Shown: in pieces, positions 42,751 through 52,911 of the stretch
How the letters are laid out: each line of letters opens with the position of its first letter
Numbering within the stretch: position 1 is the stretch's first letter
NCBI RefSeq assembly: GCF_038502225.1
Contig: NC_091303.1
Location: forward strand, 27,256,830 to 27,320,829
Source: Cherax quadricarinatus
Taxonomy: Eukaryota; Arthropoda; Malacostraca; Decapoda; Parastacidae
Reading direction: 5' to 3'
DNA length: 64,000 nt
Program-made: the position numbers and the translations under genes
Notes under the pieces: model-generated
Seen by the model: only the letters and a program-made list of their open reading frames with translations
Databases searched by the model: none
What the model was told of the DNA's origin: nothing

Positions 42751-43675
42751 AAAAAATGTATGTATGTATATTTACATGGTGCATAAGACCCAAGATGCTC
42801 ACCTGAAATAAATCAGGTTGCACCTCACTTTAATTAAGCCTGCAAAAATTAAGTCACTAACCAATGTTCTGTCTGTTACCCATACATTTTTCAACTGACT
42901 TGAGAGAATGTTTAAGGGTTAACTTTTTTGATACTGTACATGTTAAATTACTAGATTCTGAGTAAAGGATTTGACCAAAATTGTACCTTTAGCATTATGG
43001 TATATCAACTCATGGCAATATCAGTACTGTAATTAGCAAACTATATCACTTGATATATCATATTTAATTAAATAAGAAAATAAGGAATAATTTTAACTTC
43101 AACAATTGTTTAGGCTACAATTTCAAAGTGACTCACACTCCACTTTCCTACCAAGTGATGTTTACAGTGATCACAAGCTCTGCAGTCAGGAAATTACTGC
43201 AATAAATACTTTCTTTTATCACAGTCTTTCTTATATTTTAGAACATACATTTCTTTGGAGAATTCACATACAAAAATTTCCTAATATATACATCAATACA
43301 TTGAAACAAAGAAATACCATACATATGAACATATTTCAGTAAAAAAATAACATGCACATTAATACACTGAAACAAAATATGCATGTTGTTTGAACGAGTA
43401 AAAAATATCAAAATTTATTCTTTTGGAATTCACAAAAATAATAATATTGTCCAATAATTATCTTAACAATTGGAAAAATTCGTTGGGCCTTTATAATATA
43501 AAGTACAACACAAAAAACTAAGTTAAATATCATTAGTACTACAACACAGTTTCTTTATTATTTATCAGTTTAATAATCTCACTGGGCATATGCATAATTT
43601 AATAATAAAATAAAAGATTTCTTCAGTTATAAGAAAAAATAGTGGAGATTGAAATAGTTACAACTACAGCATCTA
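42751..43675. other. 3' flank of the zinc-finger gene
   Basis: AT-rich, without long frames. On the minus strand AATAAA signals are present at 43561-43556 and near 43420, about 120 and 260 bases beyond the stop codon of the zinc-finger exon, so 43420-43675 probably holds its 3' UTR. Confidence 0.5.
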
Positions 43676-45084
43676 CTATCTAGCACCATCTACAGGAAGG
43701 ATGAAATCAGAACATATTAAATTTGGCTGAAGTAAATCTTGATTTATTTGAGCATTTGAATTGTGTGCATGTGTTATATAGTGTGGTGGAGGGAGTGTGG
43801 GAAGGAGAGCCTGGGAAGATGCTGGAGCACTGTAATCAAAAGTACCCAGGCTGGGGGTTACTGATAGGTCTGTGTGACTTTCTAATGCATGCAGACTTAT
43901 TCCTTGTTTACCTCCTCTTTTGTCTCTCTCAATATGGCTAGAATCAGTGAGGGCCTCAGTCTCCAGTGTTCTGAAAGTTGTTCTAATTGTATCTGTCTCA
44001 CCAATGTGAGTATGATCATCTTGTGAAGCAGGAACCATGACCATTGTGTCTGAATTCTGGTTCAGACTAAAGGGTTCTACAACTACCTGGTTATTTTGAG
44101 CCACTGGACCATAGGGAGCTGCAGCTGATAATGGAAGTGTGTGGAGCTCACTAGCAGAAACAAGAGAGACTGCTTGAAAAGTATTTTCCTGAGGGAACTG
44201 AAATGTAGAAGGTATGAGCTGAATGATCTGTGAATCTGCAACTGCAATGAGGTGCCCCTGTTCTGAATTAGAGCTCTCACCCATTAGAATAATGCTTTCC
44301 TGTGCTGGGAGAAGCACGTCAGAAGCACTTTTTACTGAAGTTTCTGTTTGTATTACTGGGGATAAAGAAGAATTAGACACAGATACAAATTCAAATTCTT
44401 CACCATCTGAAAATTCTGTAGGACGTGTTGGATCTTGCCTGTCAAAAGATTGTTCTGTATTGTTTTTTGTTTCCTCAGTCCGCATGAACTTTTTCACTGC
44501 TCTTGATTTTAAGATTTCATTGTGTGCTGAGAAAATATGTCGTTTTAAATGAGAGAGTCTCTTATAGCTTGCTCCGCAGTGACACTGATATGGCCTGTCA
44601 TCAGAATGCGTGCGAGAATGACGTGCTAAGGAAGATTTATTCTTAAAACTTTTATTACACTGAGAGCACTTGAAGTTGCGTTCATCTGAGTGTACGAAGC
44701 TGTGATGATCCTTAAGGGTAGCAAGCGTGTGAAAAGAACTGCCACATACCTCACACATGAAATTACGACTCTCTAAATGGAGCTCCATGTGTCTCTTCAA
44801 AGCATGATTACGTTTTGTCTTGTATTCACAATGAGGGCAACTCCAGATAATACCAACCTCATGTGCTAAACGACTATGCTTTGACAGCATATGTCTTGTA
44901 GGCAACTTGATTCCACAATATTCACAAACAAAAGCAAAATTTTGTTTGAGATCATATGCATGATCTTTTTGCAAATTATTGGTGAGAAGCATATGCTCAT
45001 GTATAGTACTGCTCATGTGCTTGCGAAGGCTCCGCCTATGACTGAACTGCTTGTTGCACAGACGACACTCCAGAGGCTTCACAC
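43676..45084 (-). CDS. Terminal coding exon of a C2H2 zinc-finger protein
   Basis: The exon begins after a good acceptor (TATATTTGCTGTGTTGCAG at 45085 upward) with one codon base carried over from the previous exon, and ends with TAG at 43676-43678. About 469 codons. Six C2H2 fingers lie in the first ~190 residues: CRLCNKQFSHRRSLRKH, CEYCGIKLPTRHMLSKH, CPHCEYKTKRNHALKRH, CEVCGSSFHTLATLKDH, CSQCNKSFKNKSSLARH and CHCGASYKRLSHLKRH. The last has a shortened C-x-C knuckle. The C-terminal ~280 residues are Ser/Thr/Gln-rich with acidic patches and no domain, which resembles a transactivation region. It is probably a nuclear DNA-binding regulator. Upstream exons were not found, and repeats start 200 bp beyond the acceptor. 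The frame is undamaged and the gene-like composition differs from the surrounding repeats. Confidence 0.85.
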
Positions 45085-45161
45085 CTGCAACACAGCAAAT
45101 ATATATATAATGCAATAACTAATATACATGTATAGTTGTTATTGCTTAAAAAATTAGAGAA

Positions 45162-45199
<38 letters not shown>

Positions 45200-45291
45200 C
45201 ATAATACCTAATGGTGAACAGTGCCCATATATCCAGTGTCATATCACTTGCTGATATAAAATGCTCTGAAAATCATTACTTTGGAATTTAA
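45085..45291. other. Intron start upstream of the zinc-finger exon
   Basis: Contains a ~27-base A-run at 45168-45195; otherwise featureless. Confidence 0.5.
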
Positions 45292-46366
45292 CCCTTTGAG
45301 GGTCCGTCCCGTAGATCTACGGCTTTACGTTCAGGGTCCAAACCGTAGATCTACGTCATGAGCTCAGCTCACTCTGATAAACTGTGAGTGGTACATTTGG
45401 GCCTAGATATGAGAGAATACATCTATGTGGTATGTGTGCACCACATAAAACAGATCCTGCAGCACGTTGTGTATAATGGGAGAAAAAAAATGAAATCATG
45501 ATTTTTCTATTAAAACAGCGACTTTGCAGTGTTTTTTCATATGTTTTTTATAGTTCTATTTGCGATTTCTTGGTCTCATTTGATAGAATGGAAGACATAT
45601 TACAGAAATAGAGATGATTTTGATTGGTTTTAGCACTGGAAATGGCTTGAAACTGAGCTCAAAGTAGCAGAAATGTTAAATTTTTGCCGATATTCAAGAG
45701 TAAACAAACGACCTCACACGTCTAATACCCGCCAGCTGGTGGGTCTAATATGCATTCACAAATATGGTGATGATATTTATACAATTATTACAGTATTGCA
45801 TAACAGTAAATCTCCTATTTTTTAGTGTGAATAAAAATTCATTATGTGAATAAAAAATCAAAATGGAATTTATTTGTAAAGCCTCAAAACATAACTAATG
45901 AACAGAGGAAATGTTAGTTTAGTTCCAGGAATACCTACATTGTTTATTCTGGACCCTATTTTGAAATTGGAATATTTTGAACTTTGTGTTAAATTGGCCA
46001 AATTAACAATTTCCGATCACTTTAATTTGTAGTTGAAACAGTTGACTTGGCGATTTCTTGTGCTCAATTGATAGAATAGAAGTAATACTAGTGAAATAGC
46101 TAAGAATTTGGTTGACTGGAATAATGTAATTGGCCTAAAATGGGAGTCAAAGTTGGCAAAATCGCCGATTCGTAAATATTGCTGACACATCAAAATTCGC
46201 GAGAGCATAATTTCGTAAATTTTCCATCAAATTTCGTACTTTTTGTTTTATTGCCTTTACAAAAAGGTTCTCTACCATTTCATAAGAAAAAATAAAATTT
46301 TTTTTTTTTGAAAATTCTTGGACACTGGGGCACCACTTCAGATTTGGGCCTTGGACCCTGAAGGGG
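45292..46366 (+). mobile_element. piggyBac-type MITE, subfamily A, 1075 bp
   Basis: Bounded by TTAA (45288-45291 and 46367-46370), with ends CCCTTTGAGGGTCCGTCCCG and its partner GGACCCTGAAGGGG. Same length as the copy at 1909-2983 and in the opposite orientation. The palindrome octamers TAGATCTA start at offsets 21 and 55 from the left end. It is inserted just upstream of the zinc-finger exon, in its presumed intron. Confidence 0.88.
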
Positions 46367-46746
46367 TTAAATAAGGATGGTAACTCAGAAGCAAAATATT
46401 CCACAAAGTTAAACTGGCTGTGAAAAAATATAATGAAATTGATAGCAAATCAGCTACATACTTTTTGATGGGTAGTAAATCCTTTCATAATGTGTGGATT
46501 ACATTCATTAAAATTAGCAAGTAACATAAAACAGTGTTAGGCAAAGTGAAAAACATATAGGAAAAGTAGGGTGACATTATATACAGCTCCAAATTTGCCA
46601 AACAAACTGGTTTATTACTGTACTAGGTAGAAATTTCTACAGTATAATTTACCTATACAGTGGACCCCCGGCATACGATATTAATCCATTCCTGAGAGCT
46701 CATTGTATGCAGAAATTATCATAAGGCGAATTAATTTTCCCCATAA

Positions 46747-47208
46747 GGTTTCTAAACCTGTATTCCCTGGAACGCAGGAGGGAGAGATACATGATTATAT
46801 ACACCTGGAAAATCCTAGAGGGACTAGTACCGAACTTGCACACGAAAATCACTCACTACGAAAGCAAAAGACTTGGCAGACGATGCACCATCCCCCCAAT
46901 GAAAAGCAGGGGTGTCACTAGCACGTTAAGAGACCATACAATAAGTGTCAGGGGCCCGAGACTGTTCAACTGCCTCCCAGCACACATAAGGGGGATTACC
47001 AACAGACCCCTGGCAGTCTTCAAGCTGGCACTGGACAAGCACCTAAAGTCAGTTCCTGATCAGCCGGGCTGTGGCTCATACGTTGGTTTGCGTGCAGCCA
47101 GCAGCAACAGCCTGGTTGATCAGGCGCTGATCCACCAGGAGGCCTGGTCACAGACCGGGCCGCGGGGGCGTTGACCCCCGAAACTCTCTCCAGGTAAACT
47201 CCAGGTAA
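46747..47208 (+). mobile_element. CR1-type LINE 3' end insertion
   Basis: Near-identical to the last 460 bases of the LINE at 35353-37987, from the codons for FLNLYSLERRRERY to CTCCAGGTAAACTCCAGGTAA. Strongly 5'-truncated. The flanking Tigger sequence resumes at TAAGAAATAATGG. Confidence 0.92.
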
Positions 47209-47295
47209 TAAGAAATAATGGAAATCAAATTAATCTGTGCAAGACACCACAAAGTATGAAATTTTTTTTTTTACCACATGAAATATTAATTTTAA

Positions 47296-50238
47296 CCCTT
47301 TCAGGGTCCGTCCCATAGATCTACGGCTGGTCGGTGAGTGTCCAAACCATAGATCTACGCCAAAATTCTAGCGCCGTCAAATTTAGCGCGAAAGCGCTCA
47401 TAGGCCTACATATGAGAGAATGGGTCTGTGCCGTGGGTGTGCGCCATAAACAAAAAATCTAGGCGCCTGCATAGCATTGTGGGAACGCCGGCTCAGTCAC
47501 CCTTGTTCACCATGCCTCGTCGCAAGTCAGCTCTCACTCCCCGGAAAATTGGGACTCTCCTCTTCCTGTCTGATAGTTCTGACACTGATGGAAGTGGAAA
47601 TGAAGACGAATTCTACGGCTTTGATAAGTTAGTGACCGAAAATAATGACCAGGATATCGATAATAGTGCAGAAAACCCCGACGATCCTCGACCTTCTACC
47701 TCTGGTGTGGGCACTCGTGACTCACCGTCGGGTGTTCCTAAACGTAAGAGAAAACTAATATTTTCCCGTGGCCTGGCCTCTGACTTCAGTAATGACGATG
47801 ATTCTGACGTGGATTGTGATTTTATTGCGCTCGACGATCATTCGAGTAGTGATAGTGAGGAAACATATTCACCAGTGAAGCGTCGGTATGTCTGCCGCCG
47901 CATGCGCTCGGGTAGTGTACCCTATGCTGTGCCCAGGGGACGGAGTACATCCCGGAGTACATCCCGTGGCCCTACACCCGTTTTAGGTAGTGATAGTGAG
48001 GATGATGTGGCTACACTTGGCATGGATGGGCCACAGACATCAGTGGATGGTGTTAGTGGGGCTGGTGGTGGTAGTGGCACCGCCATGCGTGACTCGCTGT
48101 GCCACGCGGGAACCCACGCTGCTGACTCGTCAGTTCAAGGACAAAGCGGAGCGTCACCCACCAGCCCGCCACAACCACCCGTACAACCAGCCTATGATGT
48201 CCAGTATCCACCAGCAAACCGTATCTGGGATTGGCAGCAAAATCCCAATTTTGTTCCCAGCCCTCACCACTTTGATGACTCGCAAAGTGGAATTCTACCT
48301 ACCTGTCCCCTTGGAACCACAGCCAATGAACTGGAATTCTTTGAATTATTCTTTGACCAGCCATTGATGGAAATTATTGTCAGGGAAAGTAATAAGTATT
48401 TTCAGTACACCATGGCAAATACGATCTTATCACCACAGTCAAGACTACACAGGTGGAAAGAGACGACTGTTGCAGAAATGTATTTGCTTTTTGCAACAAT
48501 AATGCTTATGCCTCACGTCTATACGCATAATATAAAAGCATACTGGTCCACAGATCGGCTAATTTGTACCCCATCCTTCAGTGAAATAATACCAGTGAAC
48601 AGGTTTATCTTACTGTTACGTATGTTGCACTTCTCTGACAAAACCAGGCCTGACAGAAGTGACAGGTTATACAAGATTAGAAATGTTTTCATGTATCTCA
48701 AACAAAAGTTCAGGATATACTTTTATCCATTCAAGAATCTTGTAATTGACGAGTCTTTGATTTTGTTCAAAGGTAGACTGTCATTCAAGCAGTATATACC
48801 GAGCAAGAGGAACCGCTTTGGTATAAAATTGTTTGTACTCTGTGATTGTGACAGTGGCCTGGTGTTGGATATTGTTGTATACACGGGTAGTAAAACATTG
48901 AAAGATACCAAGATGTTATTGGGTATATCAGGTGACGTAGTGAGAAACATGATGGCACCTTATCTTGGTAAGGGCCATACATTATATACCGATAACTGGT
49001 ACACAAGCTCATTACTCAGTGATTTCATGCGAGTGAACAAGACAGATGTGTGTGGCACAGTGCGTTCTAATCATAAACATATGCCCAGGCTCAACGCAGG
49101 TGTTCGTGGTGATGACGTGCAGGTGTTTACTGCCAATGACATCATGGCATTACGGTGGCATGACAAACGAGATGTCACATTGTTGACAACCATTCACCGT
49201 AATGAAATGCAAGACAGTGGCAAAGTTGATCGAGTGACCAATGAACGTATTCGAAAACCAGTGACATTGATTGATTATACACAAAACATGCGCTTGGTTG
49301 ACAAGTGTGACATGCAGATTGGTTTTGTTGACTGTGTTCGTAAGAGTTACAAGTGGTACATGAAACTTTTCTTCCATCTCATGGACATTTCAATGCTGAA
49401 TGCATATAATATGTACCAAATAAAGACTGGTAACAGACCACCATATGGTGAATTTTGTTTGTCTGTTGTCAGACAACTCATAATGAAGTACCAGGCAACA
49501 ACACCTGCAATACAACATGGTCCTCGAATTCATCACAATATACCCAAGCGTTTGAGAAGAGAAGGTGATCATTTCATAATACAGCTTCCTTCAACTCAAA
49601 AGAAATTTGCTCAGAAGAGATGCATTGTCTGTGCACAAACAAAACGACGGCAACAAAGACGCAAAGACACTCGGTTTATGTGTGAGGAATGTAAGGTGCC
49701 TCTGTGCATGGTGCCTTGTTTCAAGGAGTTCCACAAGCTCCAGCAGTTCTAAAACCATGTCCAGTGATTGTAAATATGTAAATATATGATAGAACATTAG
49801 TATTATACAATATTTGTGCATGTTTATTGTAATAAACAACAGTGGTAAACAATAATATGATAATAACTTTAGTGCGGTTATTGTGTTCAATACAGTGAGT
49901 ATATATATATCAATTATATACAGTATTGGTCTCTCAGGCCCCAAATGTTAGTAGGAATAGAAAAAAATTGGAAAAGAAAAGAAAAAACAACTAAAACAAC
50001 AAAATAATATAATACGCGTATGTGGAATTCGTCGATGTTGCCGCCACCACATCATTTTCTACAAACTTCTTGGCACTGTATCTCGGTAAGTACTGATCAG
50101 ATTCTAATTTTTTTTGTTTTATTACCTTCACAAAAATATGCTCTTTAATTCTGTAAGAAAAAATAATTTTTTTTTTTTTTCAAAATTTCTTGGACACTGG
50201 TGCGTGACTTCAGATTTTGGCCTTGGACCCTGAAAGGG
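47296..50238 (+). mobile_element. Complete piggyBac-superfamily transposon, subfamily A, 2943 bp
   Basis: The left end CCCTTTCAGGGTCCGTCCCA follows TTAA (47292-47295); the right end GGACCCTGAAAGGG precedes TTAA (50239-50242). It holds one long transposase gene. Two TAGATCTA palindromes start at offsets 21 and 55 from the left end; the right end lacks them. Both ends match the MITEs at 1909 and 45292. Confidence 0.93.
47512..49752 (+). CDS. piggyBac-type transposase, intact
   Basis: I start at 47512 (CACCATGCCTCG, good context). An in-frame ATG 28 codons earlier would add a stretch that lies in the conserved non-coding terminus. 746 codons. The N-terminal ~270 residues are acidic, Ser-rich and low in structure. 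The catalytic DDE_Tnp_1_7 domain then shows the expected aspartates: VIDESLILFKG, LYTDNWYTS, and WHDKRDVTLLTT followed by DYTQNMRLVDKCD. The C-terminus is a cysteine-rich zinc domain (CIVCAQTKRRQQRRK, CEECKVPLCMVPCF). The transposase excises and reinserts elements at TTAA. No stop or frameshift is visible, so it may be functional and able to act on the nearby MITEs. AATAAA follows at about 49832. Confidence 0.93.
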   Translation: MPRRKSALTPRKIGTLLFLSDSSDTDGSGNEDEFYGFDKLVTENNDQDIDNSAENPDDPRPSTSGVGTRDSPSGVPKRKRKLIFSRGLASDFSNDDDSDVDCDFIALDDHSSSDSEETYSPVKRRYVCRRMRSGSVPYAVPRGRSTSRSTSRGPTPVLGSDSEDDVATLGMDGPQTSVDGVSGAGGGSGTAMRDSLCHAGTHAADSSVQGQSGASPTSPPQPPVQPAYDVQYPPANRIWDWQQNPNFVPSPHHFDDSQSGILPTCPLGTTANELEFFELFFDQPLMEIIVRESNKYFQYTMANTILSPQSRLHRWKETTVAEMYLLFATIMLMPHVYTHNIKAYWSTDRLICTPSFSEIIPVNRFILLLRMLHFSDKTRPDRSDRLYKIRNVFMYLKQKFRIYFYPFKNLVIDESLILFKGRLSFKQYIPSKRNRFGIKLFVLCDCDSGLVLDIVVYTGSKTLKDTKMLLGISGDVVRNMMAPYLGKGHTLYTDNWYTSSLLSDFMRVNKTDVCGTVRSNHKHMPRLNAGVRGDDVQVFTANDIMALRWHDKRDVTLLTTIHRNEMQDSGKVDRVTNERIRKPVTLIDYTQNMRLVDKCDMQIGFVDCVRKSYKWYMKLFFHLMDISMLNAYNMYQIKTGNRPPYGEFCLSVVRQLIMKYQATTPAIQHGPRIHHNIPKRLRREGDHFIIQLPSTQKKFAQKRCIVCAQTKRRQQRRKDTRFMCEECKVPLCMVPCFKEFHKLQQF

Positions 50239-50415
50239 TTAATACACAAACTGACACTTACCTTCATTGAAGATCTGGTGATGATTGAAGGGATGGGAGG
50301 AGGGGAGAGTGTGGAAGTTGTTAATGTTTAGAAGGGGAATCCCCTTCCATTAGGACTTTAGGTAGCACGTCCTTTTCCGGGGTTACTTCCCTTCTTCTTT
50401 TAATGCCACTAGGAC

Positions 50416-50534
50416 CAGCTGACTGTGGTGCAGCAACAGCTGATGGTGGTGCAGCAACAGCTGATGGTGGTGCAGCAGCAGCTGACTATGGTGCAGCAAC
50501 AGCTGATGGTGGTGCAGCAACAGCTGACCGTGGT
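50416..50534. repeat. 21-bp tandem repeat inside the Tigger
   Basis: About six copies of ACAGCTGATGGTGGTGCAGCA-like units (unit length 21). It starts directly after the transposase C-terminal codons (GCCACTAGGACCAGC) where the catalytic domain should continue. Confidence 0.85.
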
Positions 50535-50574
50535 ACGATAGTACGTATTTCCCATCCTTTTTACATATGATTGC

Positions 50575-50884
50575 TTAAGAGATGGTATCTCCTGCTATCT
50601 GTTTTTCGTTTATCCACACCAATAACAGTCTCTCAACATCTTCCAGTACTTGCGATCTCTGTTTCGAAAACAAACTTGCACCTTTTGCAAGAACAGCTTC
50701 CTTGATTGCCGTTTTGTTGGCCACAATAGTAGCGATGGTTGATTGGAGTTTGGTATACAACCTGGCCAGCTCCGAGACACACACTCCACTTTCGTACTTA
50801 GCAATTATCTCTTTCTTTATTTCCATAGTAATTTTCACCTTTTTTTCTGGCACGGTTGGCACTAGAAGCTTTCTTGGGGCCCAT
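50575..50884 (-). pseudogene. Tigger transposase N-terminal helix-turn-helix remnant
   Basis: ATG at 50884 in the conserved GTCACCATGGGCCC context. A one- or two-base change in an A-run shifts the frame. The remainder reads ITMEIKKEIIAKYESG, SELARLYTKLQSTIATIV and LLLVWINEKQIAGDTIS. This is the CENP-B-like DNA-binding region. The catalytic part is deleted. Confidence 0.8.
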
Positions 50885-51196
50885 GGTGACTTATTTTGCA
50901 GGTACAATCACTAAAAACGCTGTGATAATATGAAATGTACCGATTGTATGCGTGGATGCGACCGCACTGGCTGGCTTGTAAACACTGGCATGCACGGGGC
51001 AGCTGAGGACACACGTGGGATGCGTCCCGGACGAATCGCGTGTGGTGGGTTTTTTAACATGTGGCGAGGCAAAATTTTTTGCGTTAAAATGTATCATATG
51101 CCGGATTTAACATATGCTGATGCCATCGTATGCCGGGGGTCCACTGTACTCTGATACATAGTTATAATGTAATTATGTTTACTTGGTACAATAATA

Positions 51197-51372
51197 AAAA
51201 CAATACCAACACTTTTATATGGGTGTGAAGAATGGGTTTTAAACGTTGCAGTAAGTAGGAGGCTAGAGTCAGTGCATATGTCGTGTGAAGAATGGGTTTT
51301 AAACGTTGCAGTAAGTAGGAGGCTAGAGTCAGTGCATGTGTCATGTCTGAGGGCACTGTGTGTGGTGTAACA
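51197..51372 (+). pseudogene. RTE-type LINE fragment with 60-bp tandem duplication
   Basis: Encodes TLLYGCEEWVLNVAVSRRLE and similar. A ~60-bp segment (GAAGAATGGGTTTTAAACG start) is present twice in tandem with three differences. Confidence 0.8.
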
Positions 51373-51650
51373 CATCTTGTCCCATTGTATTTCTATTGTA
51401 ACTAAGTAACTTGCTGTATCTTACCATCTCTATTCAATCACTCCACAAAACTGAAGATCACTGAATCAGTTTGAAATATTATCATACTTTTGTAACTAAC
51501 CATTTGTTTATTAGCTGCCTGTCTTATTGTACTTATGATTGTAATTAACTCCATAAGAAATCCTACTTAACAGTCTATGTCTAGATTTAATATAACATAT
51601 AAACTACATTATTTGTACCACATAAAGAAATAAACATTGTATTGTATTGT
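51373..51650 (+). repeat. Retroelement 3' tail ending in ATTGT repeats
   Basis: AT-rich sequence with TAAGAAATCCTACTTAACAG and a terminal AAATAAACATTGTATTGTA run. The short tandem tail suggests a non-LTR 3' end; the family is unknown. Confidence 0.5.
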
Positions 51651-51960
51651 ACCAACAAGTAGACGAGTTAAGACACACATGCAACAGGTGGGTATCTTTA
51701 CTGTTGATGTGCTTTGCCTACATGGTAGACTTCTCTAGACAAATACAGAGGAGAATAAACATAGAGACAGCAGTAATGGCGAGATGATAATGTGATCAGT
51801 CCATCAACCTTGAAGTCAGTTTCTTTTTTTTTTTTTTGAGGTGGCCAGTCCCTCAGCCTGAAGATTTCAACTTCTTTGTTTATTCTTCAACTGACACATT
51901 TAGTAACGTTTCTACCTTAGCTATAATGACCTCTTTGACAGTGTTTTAAGCAAGTGATAA
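51651..51960. repeat. Decayed relative of the foldback repeat at 10642
   Basis: It shares the pattern AGACACACATGCAACAGGTG, TATCTTTACTG and CTACATGGTAGACTTCT with the repeat at 10642-11289, at lower similarity. No coding signal. Confidence 0.45.
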
Positions 51961-51989
51961 TTTATAATGTGTCATGCACAAGCTCTTGT

Positions 51990-52285
51990 TTTTTTTTTTG
52001 TTATTTCTGACTTTAAGAATAGTCTATTCACTCACATATATCTTAAAGAAAAATTTCCATTACACAGAACCACCACCTCCTTGATAGCTACAACAGAACA
52101 CACAGGAACAACACAAGTCACAAAACTCTCTTTGACATCCTTTATGTCTGTCTCACTCTATGCAAAAATGCAATGCACATAAAGGGCCCTAAGATTTGAA
52201 ATTCATTGCCCTAAACCAGAAAAAGGTCCCCTGCCTGCCAATCAATTTAGGGCTATAATTAAAATTCATCTCCCAGACTTAACCA
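51990..52285 (+). pseudogene. Decayed LINE ORF2 C-terminal fragment
   Basis: An open stretch encoding KEKFPLHRTTTSLI and TEHTGTTQVTKLSL resembles the arginine/threonine-rich C-terminus of I-group LINE ORF2. One stop falls near 52182. Weak evidence. Confidence 0.35.
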
Positions 52286-52911
52286 TACCAATACAGTGGA
52301 CCCCCACCCAATGGCGGCATCAAGTAATAGCAAATTCGTCTAACGGTGCTCTTTGGCGTAAAAAAATGGCTCTACCAATGGTGAAAAACTCATCCAACGG
52401 CGTTCGTCCCCAATGTGTCCATGCGGCCGGAGCATGGCCTGAGCGGGCTCAGCCACTCCAAGACTCAGTGTGCCATTGTTTACAAGCCGTTGCGGTCGAT
52501 TCCACGTGTACCTGCGATATATTTTGTATTATTCCAGTGTTTTTAGTGCTTGTAACCACTAAATAAGCCACCATGGGCCTCGAGAAAGCTTCTAGTGCCA
52601 AGCCTGTGGTAAAAAGGGTGAGAATTACGATGGAAATGAAGAAAGAGATCACTGAAAAATACAAACGTGGAGTGCGTATGTCCGAGTTGGAAAGGCTATA
52701 CAACAAATCCCATTCAACCATCAGTACCATCTTGGCGAACAGAAAGGCAATCAATTGAAGAGGTAGACAGACTGTTATTGGTATGGATAAACGAGAAACA
52801 ATTATCAGGAGATAGTGTTTCTCAGTCAATAATATGTGAAAAGGCAAGGGAGTTGCATGAGGATCTCCTTAAGAAAATGCCTCAAAAGAGTGATGATACT
52901 GATGAATTTAA

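Larger units (their letters stand above)
46658..51146 (-). mobile_element. Tigger element containing a CR1 fragment and a complete piggyBac element
   Basis: Termini CAGTGGACCCCCGGCATACG and GGGGGTCCACTG are flanked by TA (46656-46657, 51147-51148). Without the insertions it would be about 1.1 kb. Its own transposase is deleted down to the first helix-turn-helix (50575-50884, minus). A 21-bp tandem repeat occupies the place of the catalytic domain. Confidence 0.85.
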
